Below are positions 1-8,462 of a stretch of 47,339 nt of DNA, in pieces. Within the stretch, counting starts at the first letter, position 1, and each line of letters starts with the position of its first letter. Below the pieces are notes generated by a model that was not told the DNA's origin, made no database searches, and saw only the letters and a program-made list of their open reading frames with translations. The stretch spans positions 1 through 47,339 of the forward strand of contig CAITYF010000189.1 of the NCBI GenBank assembly GCA_903896545.1, written 5' to 3'. Position numbers and translations under genes: made by a program. The DNA comes from an uncultured Myxococcales bacterium (GTDB taxonomy: Bacteria; Myxococcota_A; UBA9042).

Positions 1-701
1 GCGACGTGAAAGTCGACCAGCAAGCCGTTGCGGTTTTCCATCAGCGCGTGTGCGCCATAACACAGCTTGGCCGCGACGTTATGTCCCTTGCGCGCCAGCT
101 TGGCCTCGGGGTCCGTCGTCGACTCGTGCGTCGCATTGCCGCGTTTCTCGCCGTGGAAGTTCACGGTCGGATTGCCTTTGTCGTCCGGCGGCTCGCGGTC
201 TTCCGGCTTTTCGCCCTTGGGCCGCAGGCTCTTCAGGCTCGCCCAGGCTTCAATCAGCGTGCCATCGACAGTGAAATGTTCCTCTGAAAGTAGCTGCTTG
301 GCGCGCGCGTGCTCGACCACACGCAGGAAGAACAGCCGCGCCACGTCGGCCTGCATCAGCCGCTCGCGGTTCTGGGAGAACGTCGAGTGGTCGAACGCGT
401 CCTCGGTCAGGTCCATGTCCAGGAACCAGCGGTACATCAGGTTGTACTCGAGCTGCTCGCAGAACTGCCGCTCGCTGCGCACCGAGAAAAGCGCAATCAG
501 CAGAGAGGCTTTCAGCAGCCGTTCCGGCGGAATCGAGGCGCGGCCCATGACCTCGTACATCGCCGTCAGGTCCGCCGACATCTCCCGCAGAATGGTATCG
601 GCGTGGACCTTGACGTGGCGGATGGGGTGCTTCTGGGGCACAAACTTCTCCGGCGAAACCAGCGCGAGCATGGAGGGCTGGGATGGAACGTGACCGCGCA
701 T
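1..701 (-). CDS. Transposase, IS1182/IS5-type, N-terminal 233 residues (partial)
   Basis: Reading the minus strand from the ATG at 701 gives an open frame running off the left edge. It begins MRGHVPSQPSMLALVSPEKF and contains signatures of DUF772-type transposase N-termini: YEVMGRASIPPERLLKASLL, a segment with FDHSTFSQNRERL, and HFTVDGTLIEAWASLKS. The Asp of VDGT is expected to be the first catalytic Asp of the DDE triad. Later it has NATHESTTDPEAKLARKG, also typical of the family. No frameshift is visible in the part present. The remaining DDE residues lie outside the window. The function follows from strong family resemblance: cut-and-paste transposition of its own IS. Confidence 0.85.
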   Translation of the reverse strand, partial: MRGHVPSQPSMLALVSPEKFVPQKHPIRHVKVHADTILREMSADLTAMYEVMGRASIPPERLLKASLLIALFSVRSERQFCEQLEYNLMYRWFLDMDLTEDAFDHSTFSQNRERLMQADVARLFFLRVVEHARAKQLLSEEHFTVDGTLIEAWASLKSLRPKGEKPEDREPPDDKGNPTVNFHGEKRGNATHESTTDPEAKLARKGHNVAAKLCYGAHALMENRNGLLVDFHV

Positions 702-788
702 GGTGGAACCTCAGGCAACCTGCTGAGATTCTATGCGATCAGAGGATCGGAGTCGATCTTGTGGGCGGAGTTATTCAACAGCCTGTTA
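1..788 (-). mobile_element. Partial insertion sequence, IS1182/IS5-type, cut by window edge
   Basis: This segment holds the 5' part of a transposase gene on the minus strand and about 85 bases of leader. The leader ends in a stretch (about 765-785) that reads GGCTGTTGAATAA on the minus strand, which resembles the terminal repeats common in IS1182/IS5-like elements. The element continues beyond the left edge, so its second end and target duplication cannot be seen. The complete IS5-family element at 789-2055 begins directly beside it, inside or at the very end of this element. Confidence 0.65.
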
Positions 789-803
789 GAGGGTGTTTAC
801 ATT
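789..803 (+). repeat. Left terminal inverted repeat of the IS5-family element
   Basis: GAGGGTGTTTACATT. It is the exact reverse complement of 2041-2055, preceded by the TTA target repeat at 786-788. Confidence 0.92.
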
Positions 804-881
804 GATTCGACACCCTCACGCCGCGCTCGTACCGTAACCAACCAATTGACGCAATAGCATTTTTCCTTGTAGGAGCCAAAT

Positions 882-1997
882 TCACGCTGTGGAAGTGGAT
901 AGCAGGCGGTCGTGGTCGCGGTTCATCCGGCGCGGTCGCTCGTCCCACGCGTTGTTGCGCTCGACAATCCAGCGCTTGGGCAGAATCCTGAAGGGTTTCT
1001 GGGGCTCCGCCTCAAACGGCAGCTCCTGACTGGTCCATACACCGTTGCGGTCGCGCTGGCGCCGCACGACCTCAAGCCGCACGCCGTGTTGCGCCGCCGC
1101 CGCGCTCGCGCGCTGTCCCGCGTAGCCTGCATCGACAAAAGCCGTCGTGATCGTTTGATACTTCGCCGTTGCCGCGGCGAAAACTGGCCCGACGGCGTCA
1201 CGGTCCTGCACATTGGCGGGCGTCAGCAGGACCGCGAGCAGTAGGCCCATCGTGTCGACCACCAGATGCCGCTTGCGGCCGCTGATCTTCTTGCCGGCGT
1301 CGTAGCCTTTGGGTCCGCCCTGCGGCGAGGTGCGCGTCGATTGCGAGTCCAGAATCGCGGCCGTCGGCTCAATCGGCTTGCCCGCGCGCTCCCGCGCCAT
1401 CGCGCGCAAGCGGTCGTACATCGCCTCGAACACGCCCTGGCGCGACCACCGCTGGAACGTCGCGTACACGTTCTGCCACGGCGGGAATTCCTTGGGCAGC
1501 ATTCGCCACGACACGCCGCCACGGACCGCAAACAGCACGGCATCGACGAGTACACGCCGGTCATAGCGCGGCTTTTTGCCCCCGCCCTGATGCTGAAACA
1601 GATCGCCGACGAGGGCCCACTCGGCGTCGGTCAGACTGGACGGATACGTCGTGCGCGAGTCCGGCGACCGGTGGTAGTCCTTGTAACCATAGCGCTTCGT
1701 TGGCGAACCGTCCCCGGGAGCTGCAACGACATCCGGCGCGGGCGCCACAAACGGAGTCTTCTGCGGTCGACGCTTGTGAATCCCTTGCTTTTTCAAGTAG
1801 GTATACAGCGTCAGCCGATCTGTCGACTTGCCGAGCGCCGCACCAACCCACTCGACCATCTCCCAGTACGTCACCGCCGGGCTCTGCTCGACAAATGCGA
1901 ACAGTTTCAGCCGTTCCTCGTCCGAAAGCCGCGGCCGGCGACCCATCTTTGTCTTCGCTGTGTCGGTTGGACCGCTCTGACCAGAACCGTGCGACAT
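882..1997 (-). CDS. IS5-family transposase with extra N-terminal HTH, C-terminus cut by in-frame TGA
   Basis: The ATG at 1997 is chosen because GGAGG lies six bases upstream; the open frame itself extends further, to a GTG at 2051 in the terminal repeat. About 95 N-terminal residues form an HTH-like region (DEERLKLFAFVEQSP, TLYTYLKKQGIHKRRPQKT), unusual for IS5 transposases of about 270 residues. The standard core follows: YPSSLTDAEWALVGDLF, then DDE residues in AAILDSQSTRTSPQ, TAFVDAGYAG and RWIVERNNAW. The frame stops at TGA (884-882) after LLSTSTA, but the next in-frame codons read IWLLQGKMLLRQLVGYG until a second TGA at 818-816. The family normally has Trp in place of this stop (AWIWLA..), so a TGG-to-TGA change is likely. 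The protein lacks its last helix and may be inactive. Confidence 0.88.
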   Translation of the reverse strand: MSHGSGQSGPTDTAKTKMGRRPRLSDEERLKLFAFVEQSPAVTYWEMVEWVGAALGKSTDRLTLYTYLKKQGIHKRRPQKTPFVAPAPDVVAAPGDGSPTKRYGYKDYHRSPDSRTTYPSSLTDAEWALVGDLFQHQGGGKKPRYDRRVLVDAVLFAVRGGVSWRMLPKEFPPWQNVYATFQRWSRQGVFEAMYDRLRAMARERAGKPIEPTAAILDSQSTRTSPQGGPKGYDAGKKISGRKRHLVVDTMGLLLAVLLTPANVQDRDAVGPVFAAATAKYQTITTAFVDAGYAGQRASAAAAQHGVRLEVVRRQRDRNGVWTSQELPFEAEPQKPFRILPKRWIVERNNAWDERPRRMNRDHDRLLSTSTA

Positions 1998-2040
1998 CAC
2001 GCCCTCCGCAGGAGGCGTGATTTTACGAGAAGTTTGATTG

Positions 2041-2055
2041 AATGTAAACACCCTC
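2041..2055 (-). repeat. Right terminal inverted repeat of the IS5-family element
   Basis: Perfect 15-bp partner of 789-803, followed by the TTA target repeat at 2056-2058. Confidence 0.92.
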
Positions 2056-2079
2056 TTAGGCTTCTACGCGGGGCCACGC

Positions 2080-5000
2080 CTATCCGGGGTCGACGCATTT
2101 CCCGTTTTGGCAGATCAGTGCAGCGGGTGCACATGACGCGCCATCGTTCACATTGACGTGCGTGCACTGGCTCTTCTGACATACGTCATATGTGCACGGG
2201 TTGGAGTCGTCGCACGCGTTTGCCGCTAGCGAGATGCAGTTGCCATCCGCGGCGCAGGTTGTGTTTCCGTTAATCGCGTCAAAGTGGCGGATGAATGCGT
2301 CGCCCACGTTGTTCAGGTCCAGAATTCCCTGCACGACAGCCGTGCCGTCGGCCTGCGCTTGGATCGCGGTCACCTTGCCCGGGCCCTGCCACGTGCCGTA
2401 GCTCGGCCACATGACGGTCCCGCTGTCATCCACGACATAGTAGAATGGCACCGCTTTGCCGTCCTCGCCGCCGATCAGGAATAGGCCAGACCCGAGCGCC
2501 GCAATTGCCTCGACGTTGGATGGAGGCCACGTGATTGAAATCGCTTTGGAATGTGCAAGTTGGTTGCCTTGGGGATCGGTTCGGTGGAAGAAGCCGGTCT
2601 TGGAGTCGTTGCCAACGAGCGCATATCCGTCACCCGCAATTGCGATACCGTTGCAGGTGCCGACCACGACGTCGGTTGCGCTCGACAACTGCGCACCCGA
2701 CGCATTGACCGTCAGCAACGAGCAACTCGCTGAGAGGTTTCCCGCCCAGCCTGTCGCCGTGATCGAGCCGTTTGGCTGGACCAACAGCGCATTTAGTCCG
2801 GCATATGGATAGGCGCTTGGATATGCCGTGTCCCAGACGACGCCACCGGTCGTCCCAATGCGGATAACCCAGGCCGTGGTCTTGCCCGAAGAGCCGACGA
2901 CTCCGCGAGTGCCTGCCGCGACCCAGCCGCCGGAGGGATGGCTCACAACCGCGTTGAGGCGATCCTTTTGACTGGTGCCGACGATCTGGCTGCTGACCAC
3001 CGTGCCATCCTTGTCTGTGAGCAGTATCCAGCCGTCGACGCCGTTGTCCGGCTTCTCGCCCACTGCGGCAATTGTGCCGTCGCTGCCAACCGCGACCCCG
3101 CGGAACCGTCGTTCGCCGGTCGAGCCATAGGTCTGGCTCCAGAGAATCTTGCCGGTCGCGTCCAGCTTGGCCAGCCATCCCGTGGGCACCCCGGTGGACG
3201 GCGATTCGCCTGCGACCACGAATCCGCCATCCGGCGCGTGCGCGACGGCATAGGGAACGTCGCCACCCGGATTTACCGCGTATGGGATGGACGTATCCCA
3301 CAACCGATCCTTACCTTTCAGGCACGTCCCGCCCGCACACCAGTCACCGGTACAGCCATCGAACATGCCGCAGCCCGTGCCGTCGACGATCGACGGATGT
3401 TCGCAGGCCTGGCCCACGCACGCGTCGCTCGTGCACACGTTTGCGTCGTCGCACGGGTTGGGCGCGCCTGTGCACGCGGTAACGTCGCAGGCGTCGTTGA
3501 GGGTGCAGAATTCGCCGTCGTCGCACTTCGCGCCTGGAGTGGCTGTGAAGACGCAGCCCATCACGGGGTCGCATGTGTCAGTAGTGCACTGGTTGAGGTC
3601 GTCGCACACGGTCGGCGTTGTACCCGCGCAAGTCCCGCCGCCGCAGGCGTCGTTTGCCGTACACGGTTTGGCGTCGTCGCACGGCAACACGTTGTTGGCA
3701 AAGGCACAGCCGCTGGCCGGCTCGCAGCCGTCGTCCGTGCACATGTTATAGTCGTTGCACGCGATCGATTGGCCCGTGCAGGTCCCGGAGGCGCACATGT
3801 CGCCGCTGGTGCACGCCGACTGATCGTCGCACGCGTCGCCAACCAACGGCGCGTGCTTGCAGCCGCTCGCGGTGTCGCACGTGTCTGCCGTGCACGTGTT
3901 GCCGTCGTCGCAGTTGGTCGCGTCGCCGCTTGTGCACTTGCCGCCGGCACAGATGTCGCCGCTGGTGCATGCGTCGCCGTCCTCGCACGTGCCGCCGACC
4001 GGCCCGAAGGTGCACCCGCCGGGTTCCGCGCAGCTGTCCACGGTGCAGAGGTTTTTGTCCTCGCACGGGATCGCCGCGCCTGTGCAAGATGTGCCATTGC
4101 ATGCGTCAGGGCCCGTGCATGTCTTGCCGTCGTCGCACGACGCGCCGTCCGTCGTGACGTGCTTGCACCCCGTGAGGCTGTCACACGAATCGCTCGTGCA
4201 GGCATTCTTGTCGTCGCAGCTGACGGGCGTGCCACTCGCACACGTACCGCCCGCGCACGCGTCGCCAAACGTGCACGCGTCGCCGTCGGAGCACGAGCCG
4301 CTCAACGCCGCAAAGCTGCACCCACCAGGTTCGGCGCACGCGTCCGACGTGCACAGGTTACCGTCGGCGCACGGGTTCAAGTCGCCTGTGCACGCCCCGC
4401 TGACGCAGGCGTCGTTGACCGTGCACTCCTTGCCATCGTCGCATGCGCTGGCGACAGGCTTGAACAGGCAGCCTTGGGCCATGTCGCAACTGTCGCTGGT
4501 GCATGCATTCTTGTCGTCGCACGCGATATTCGCCCCCGTGCAACCGCCGTTCGCGCAGGTGTCGTCCTTGGTGCAAGCGTCGCCGTCGTCGCATGGGCCG
4601 GCCTGATTCTTGAATACGCATCCTGCCTTCGCCTCGCAAGTGTCCGCCGTGCAACCGTTGCCGTCAGTGCAGATCGTGCTTGCCTCAAAGCCGGCGCCAC
4701 TGGGTTTGCACAGAAATTCTGATGCGTCGACGCATGCTGAGTTCGTGCATCGCTTGACCTGGCACGCATGTGCCGGCGTGCAGTACTGAGCAACTTGGCA
4801 GTCGCCATCTACGACGCACTGGACGCAGAGCTTTGACGCCGGATCGCACGCCGCAGGGCAATCCTTGCTGCTCGCACACGCCTTGGCCGCGATACACTTG
4901 CTGTCGATGCAGGTCTCGTTGAGCGCACAATCGGCGGCTGAGTTGCAGTCGACGCACAAGCCAAGTTTCTGGTTGCAAACCTTGCCGGTCGACTTGCACT

Positions 5001-5406
5001 GTACGTCGCCGGTACACGCGGCCGTCGGAACACATGTGCCGGCGAAGCAAAGTGCAGGTGTCGGGCAATCACCGGAGACCAGGCAGCCGAGGCAGACATG
5101 CGCAGCGGGATCGCAAACGCCCTTCTCGCAGGGATGTGTACCGTCGCAAGGCGTCCATTCGCCCTGGTCGACGTCCGGACCGACGTCAACTTGGATGTGC
5201 GAGTCAGTTTCGACAATCGCGTCAGCAGCGTCTCCGTCGCTGGCCTCGATCGCTTCACCGGAGGCCACGTCGGGAACTTCAACGATCTCCACCGCCGGAG
5301 TGTCGTCCACGGCCCCCAATACCGAGGTGCTGGAATCCTCCCCGCACCCCGCAAAAATCAGGAACAGAGCAAGAGCGGTCCGGTAGCTGAGCATTGCTTC
5401 TGGCAT
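2080..5406 (-). CDS. Secreted lipoprotein with about 16 Cys-rich repeats and a beta-propeller-like domain
   Basis: The predicted protein has about 1108 residues. The ATG at 5406 (GAGG eight bases upstream) gives MPEAMLSYRTALALFLIFAG followed by Cys21, a signal peptide with lipobox; a second ATG at 5394 is also possible. An Asp/Glu/Ala-rich linker follows (about 25-85), then Cys-rich EGF-like segments. From about 244 to 678, alternating units of about 25 residues repeat the patterns CDDGxxCTxxDxCxxGxCTG and CDDxNxCTSDxCxxxxGC. From about 700 to 1020, repeated blades such as DGGFVVAGES and DGTIAAVGEK suggest a propeller. A last Cys-rich tail ends in CQNGKCVDPG. Such proteins are common at the surface of myxobacteria and relatives; no precise function is known. 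The IS element ends 25 bp after the stop without disturbing the frame. Confidence 0.85.
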   Translation of the reverse strand: MPEAMLSYRTALALFLIFAGCGEDSSTSVLGAVDDTPAVEIVEVPDVASGEAIEASDGDAADAIVETDSHIQVDVGPDVDQGEWTPCDGTHPCEKGVCDPAAHVCLGCLVSGDCPTPALCFAGTCVPTAACTGDVQCKSTGKVCNQKLGLCVDCNSAADCALNETCIDSKCIAAKACASSKDCPAACDPASKLCVQCVVDGDCQVAQYCTPAHACQVKRCTNSACVDASEFLCKPSGAGFEASTICTDGNGCTADTCEAKAGCVFKNQAGPCDDGDACTKDDTCANGGCTGANIACDDKNACTSDSCDMAQGCLFKPVASACDDGKECTVNDACVSGACTGDLNPCADGNLCTSDACAEPGGCSFAALSGSCSDGDACTFGDACAGGTCASGTPVSCDDKNACTSDSCDSLTGCKHVTTDGASCDDGKTCTGPDACNGTSCTGAAIPCEDKNLCTVDSCAEPGGCTFGPVGGTCEDGDACTSGDICAGGKCTSGDATNCDDGNTCTADTCDTASGCKHAPLVGDACDDQSACTSGDMCASGTCTGQSIACNDYNMCTDDGCEPASGCAFANNVLPCDDAKPCTANDACGGGTCAGTTPTVCDDLNQCTTDTCDPVMGCVFTATPGAKCDDGEFCTLNDACDVTACTGAPNPCDDANVCTSDACVGQACEHPSIVDGTGCGMFDGCTGDWCAGGTCLKGKDRLWDTSIPYAVNPGGDVPYAVAHAPDGGFVVAGESPSTGVPTGWLAKLDATGKILWSQTYGSTGERRFRGVAVGSDGTIAAVGEKPDNGVDGWILLTDKDGTVVSSQIVGTSQKDRLNAVVSHPSGGWVAAGTRGVVGSSGKTTAWVIRIGTTGGVVWDTAYPSAYPYAGLNALLVQPNGSITATGWAGNLSASCSLLTVNASGAQLSSATDVVVGTCNGIAIAGDGYALVGNDSKTGFFHRTDPQGNQLAHSKAISITWPPSNVEAIAALGSGLFLIGGEDGKAVPFYYVVDDSGTVMWPSYGTWQGPGKVTAIQAQADGTAVVQGILDLNNVGDAFIRHFDAINGNTTCAADGNCISLAANACDDSNPCTYDVCQKSQCTHVNVNDGASCAPAALICQNGKCVDPG

Positions 5407-5674
5407 AGTGTAGGCCTCGAGCCGAAATCGACGGCAGCGACATGATGGACGAAGTCGGCTCCCGCTCCAAGTCGTTTCGCTGGGTACTCGCGCCTTGAAC
5501 TCGGCCTCGCTTGTGTCGACGGGCGAGCCCGGGTGCCTGCACGGGCGTGCGCGACTCCCGACGCTCAGCGAGGCCTGCTTGATGACGGCGATCATTCAGT
5601 TGGCGCGACCGAGCACGTCCGGGCCAATGACCCGCCTTCCACGCAGGCGTGGCCGTGGAGTGTGGCACCGTCGC

Positions 5675-6349
5675 TCATGCCCCCACGTCGAATTCAAAGT
5701 GGTAGAGGGACCGGCCGGCCGCCACTCTGGACACCGCGCCGAAATTGAGGAAGTGCCAAGTGCTGTCCAAACGCCGGTAGGTCCAACCCGTGCGCAGCGT
5801 GGGGAGCTGAGCAGTTACCGCGGCAAGACGCGCAGCGTCCTGCGGAGTGCCCATCGCGTTGAAGGCGGGTTTGATGTCACCGAGGCCAGGAACACCGCGC
5901 CGGATCGCGCCAGCCCCGCCGCAGTCGCCCCTGCCAGCGAGGAGAGAGTAGTCGAGGGACTGGGACACCAAGCCGCCCGTTTGGGCCGGTGCCCATGTGC
6001 CAGCGGCGGGCGCCGGCGCGATGAAAGTGACGGATCTGGTCGATGGTCCGATGATCGCGACGAAGCCCAAGAGGGTCGTGGCCACGGTGTTCGGCGTCAA
6101 TTCGGTAACGACGCTGGACGAAGTGGCGAAGGTCCACGCGAGCACAAGTCCGCTCGTCGCGGTGTCGCGCGAGTAGGCGGGGGTGAACGTGACAGCGGAA
6201 AACGCTGAACCCAGCCAGCTGGCGAAGTCGTTCACGGCGTCGTGGGCGTTGTTAACCGCGGCGCCGCACACCCACGTGTGAGTCGTGGTGACGACTTTGA
6301 CGTCAATGCTGGCCGCCGTCCAGACATCCCGGGTCGCAAAACAAATCAA
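5675..6349 (-). CDS. Unknown protein at the end of the phage tail module
   Basis: About 224 residues from a TTG at 6349, directly after the stop of the tape-measure-like gene (TAG at 6353-6351), with GGGGGTG a few bases upstream. The open frame continues to an ATG at 6418, but that part lies inside the upstream gene and reads as Arg-rich antisense-like sequence, so the later start is preferred. The protein is rich in Thr, Ser, Ala and Val (about 15-130), has repeated beta-strand-like patterns (TSGLVLAWTFATSSSVV, VATTLLGFVAIIG), and ends in WHFLNFGAVSRVAAG. I do not recognise the family. Its place after a tape-measure-like gene suggests a tail or baseplate component. Confidence 0.6.
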   Translation of the reverse strand: MICFATRDVWTAASIDVKVVTTTHTWVCGAAVNNAHDAVNDFASWLGSAFSAVTFTPAYSRDTATSGLVLAWTFATSSSVVTELTPNTVATTLLGFVAIIGPSTRSVTFIAPAPAAGTWAPAQTGGLVSQSLDYSLLAGRGDCGGAGAIRRGVPGLGDIKPAFNAMGTPQDAARLAAVTAQLPTLRTGWTYRRLDSTWHFLNFGAVSRVAAGRSLYHFEFDVGA

Positions 6350-6350
6350 A

Positions 6351-7871
6351 CTACACCCCCGCGCCGCTGAAACCGGTGCCCTTGGTCGCCGAAATCGCCT
6401 TTTGCGCCGCAAGGCCAACCTGTTGCGGTGTTCCTAATACGCCATAGAAAACGTTGACGACCTGCGGCGTCCCACTCTGATTCGCACCTCCGCCGCCGCC
6501 CGAAGAAGGTGTGCCGCCGACAGCGGGCGCGCTGGAAGAACCGCCACCCAAGGCAACTGACGTGTACAACGCGGCTGCCGCGCCATGGGCGATTGCGCCT
6601 GGAACATTTCCACTAACCCCCGCTACGATGGCTTGCGCAGTCTCCATCAATGCTAGAACACCGGCCTTCGCCTGCTCATTTTTGATCACCGCCCCGGCTA
6701 CGCTCTCAGCCGCCGAAATCGCGCTCGGCGCCAACTCCTTAAATTTGTCGAGCGACTTGCTTTCCGATTCCGTTGCAGCGCCCAAGGACAACTTTGAACC
6801 GCCGCCGCTGTTTGTTCCACCCCCGAGCGAATTGCCAAAGCGCATTTCGGCAACTGGAGAGAGGTCTTTTTGAAGGCTGGCATCCTTCACGCCTTGGGGA
6901 AACCGTGCTCGATCGTACGTCGGCGCTGATTTGTAATCCCAGTATGCGTCCTCCGGGCGCCAAGGACGTCCTCCTGATGGCCTTAGGCCCGCAACCTCGC
7001 TGCCGCCTCCGGTTTCGTCGTCGTCAGCGTCCCCGACCGTCTGGCTTCGGAGCAGTTTGTCCCGTCGCTTCAACAGAAAATCTAATTTCTCTTGCAACTC
7101 CTTTTGCAAGCTCTCTCCCTCAATTATCGCCCGACCCGCATCTTTCCGGTAGAACTTGTTAATGAGTCGGCCTGGCTGCTTGAAGTCCCTCAACCCGAAG
7201 TAGAGGTTCTTGAGTCGCGTCTTCAATTCTTCAAGCTCCAGTGTGTCTTGTGCTGATTGCGAAAGTTTCTCTGTCTCACCGCTCTTCATCGCCTTCGCAA
7301 TCTCGGAAGCAATGCTTTCGGCGTTCGAGTCGGAAATCTGAGAGCCCGCACCCGGATTCGCCGGCTCAGCGTACTCCGCCCAATTTTTGACGAGAGGAAG
7401 GTAGTCCTTCGCTGTGCCCAGCCTCCGGAAACGCTTGTCCTGCTCCTCCACGAAGGTGAATGGAGTCTGGATGGCCTTGACGTATCTTGAAACCGCTTCG
7501 TCCGTTGGGTTGCCGCCCTCCGCCACAAAATCACTCCGCTCACGTCTGACCGCGCCAAACGCTTCCGCCGCGCCCAACCAGTTCTTGTTCGCAGCGTCGC
7601 CCGCATCGAACACCGTATTGATATCGCCGAGGTGAACTAGGTACGCCTGCATCTGGCGTTCAAAATCAAAGGCCGACCGTGCCTCAGATCTGGCGCGCTC
7701 GCCAGCGATTAGCCGGTCTCCGGCAGCGCGTTCAAGCAAGTCGTCGTATGAGAACTTAACATGAGAATTGCGCGCTAACTCCAATACCTTCTCAACGGTG
7801 AGATCCTTGATCTTGTCCCCGATGATTTTTTCTAAGTTAAGCCCCTCTAGCAAAGCTTCAAAGCCTGGCAT
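6351..7871 (-). CDS. Tail tape-measure-like phage protein (506 aa)
   Basis: The start ATG at 7871 gives MPGFEALLEGLNLEKIIGDK. The first 290 residues are mostly charged helices, with coiled-coil character around 200-280 (LELEELKTRLKNLYFGLRDF, then KELQEKLDFLLKRRDKLL). A hydrophobic helical stretch covers about 375-440 (SAISAAESVAGAVIKN, ALMETAQAIVAGVSGNVPG). A Gly/Ser-rich linker leads to QVVNVFYGVLGTPQQVGLAA. Long helix, late hydrophobic region and a final NVxxGVxGTPxxVG-type motif are features of tape-measure C-termini. It is short for that family, implying a short tail or a fragment of a split protein. The assignment is from architecture and context; it could be another minor tail protein. 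Confidence 0.5.
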   Translation of the reverse strand: MPGFEALLEGLNLEKIIGDKIKDLTVEKVLELARNSHVKFSYDDLLERAAGDRLIAGERARSEARSAFDFERQMQAYLVHLGDINTVFDAGDAANKNWLGAAEAFGAVRRERSDFVAEGGNPTDEAVSRYVKAIQTPFTFVEEQDKRFRRLGTAKDYLPLVKNWAEYAEPANPGAGSQISDSNAESIASEIAKAMKSGETEKLSQSAQDTLELEELKTRLKNLYFGLRDFKQPGRLINKFYRKDAGRAIIEGESLQKELQEKLDFLLKRRDKLLRSQTVGDADDDETGGGSEVAGLRPSGGRPWRPEDAYWDYKSAPTYDRARFPQGVKDASLQKDLSPVAEMRFGNSLGGGTNSGGGSKLSLGAATESESKSLDKFKELAPSAISAAESVAGAVIKNEQAKAGVLALMETAQAIVAGVSGNVPGAIAHGAAAALYTSVALGGGSSSAPAVGGTPSSGGGGGANQSGTPQVVNVFYGVLGTPQQVGLAAQKAISATKGTGFSGAGV

Positions 7872-7892
7872 GATAGACTCCTTGCAGGGTTG

Positions 7893-8462
7893 TTAGTTGG
7901 GTGAACACGCAAGTAGCCCATCTGTGTCAATGGCCAACTCAAGGTTATCAGAAATCCGCAAGAATCGACCTTTCTGCATGTCTCGCGAAACATCAATGTC
8001 GAATACCAGGCTTCCGTGCGTTCCGGTCTGGGGGCGACAGGAAATTTGAACAAAATCTGAGTACCCGACACAGTCCTCGGCGACTACGGCAATCTTCCTG
8101 ATCACCTGACAAGTCCACTCCGATTCCGATATCACCAGCGGGCTCACGTGTTCTGACGATTCTTCAAACTCGTTGTTTGGGAAATCCCCCACGAAAGTGG
8201 TTGGAACCGGATGCACCTTACACTCCTTGGCATGTGAACAGAACCTGCACCATTGGATCCCCAAGTAGACCTGAGTGACCGGCTCGGGTAGCGGTGCCAA
8301 ATCCGAGATGCACAACTTGTGGAACCGCGCCAACGGCGCCTCAGTGTCGGCAACATGCGACAAGCTGAAACGGGCGAACCGATCAATAATAACCGGGGTG
8401 ATCGCAAAGCCGGCACCAGCCGCTAGCGCAAGCAGGCAGGCAGACTTTATGGTCAGTTCCAT
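7893..8462 (-). CDS. Membrane-anchored or exported Cys-containing protein in the tail module
   Basis: 189 residues from ATG 8462. Residues 5-30 (SACLLALAAGAGFAITPVII) are an uncleaved anchor or signal peptide. The exported part holds CRFCSHAKECK, which could bind a metal or form disulfides, and ends in IDTDGLLACSPN. The start overlaps the end of the upstream gene by 10 bases, indicating translational coupling. I do not recognise the family. A virion or lysis-related (spanin-like) role is possible but is inferred only from position. Confidence 0.6.
   Translation of the reverse strand: MELTIKSACLLALAAGAGFAITPVIIDRFARFSLSHVADTEAPLARFHKLCISDLAPLPEPVTQVYLGIQWCRFCSHAKECKVHPVPTTFVGDFPNNEFEESSEHVSPLVISESEWTCQVIRKIAVVAEDCVGYSDFVQISCRPQTGTHGSLVFDIDVSRDMQKGRFLRISDNLELAIDTDGLLACSPN

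Larger units (their letters stand above)
789..2055 (-). mobile_element. Complete IS5-family insertion sequence (1267 bp)
   Basis: The ends are a perfect 15-bp inverted repeat, GAGGGTGTTTACATT at 789-803 and its complement at 2041-2055. A 3-bp direct repeat TTA lies outside each end (786-788 and 2056-2058), matching the TNA-type 3-bp duplication known for IS5 subgroups. One transposase gene fills the element. Removing the element and one TTA joins CAACAGCCTGTTA to GGCTTCTACG, so it inserted at the outer end of the neighbouring IS and 25 bp beyond the stop codon of the lipoprotein gene. Confidence 0.9.

Noticed and set aside
2938..4722. Long plus-strand open frame (594 codons) opposite the Cys-rich lipoprotein gene
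   Set aside because: It is the antisense of repeated Cys/Asp codons; composition is Ala/Arg/Val-rich without domains and no ribosome binding site precedes it.
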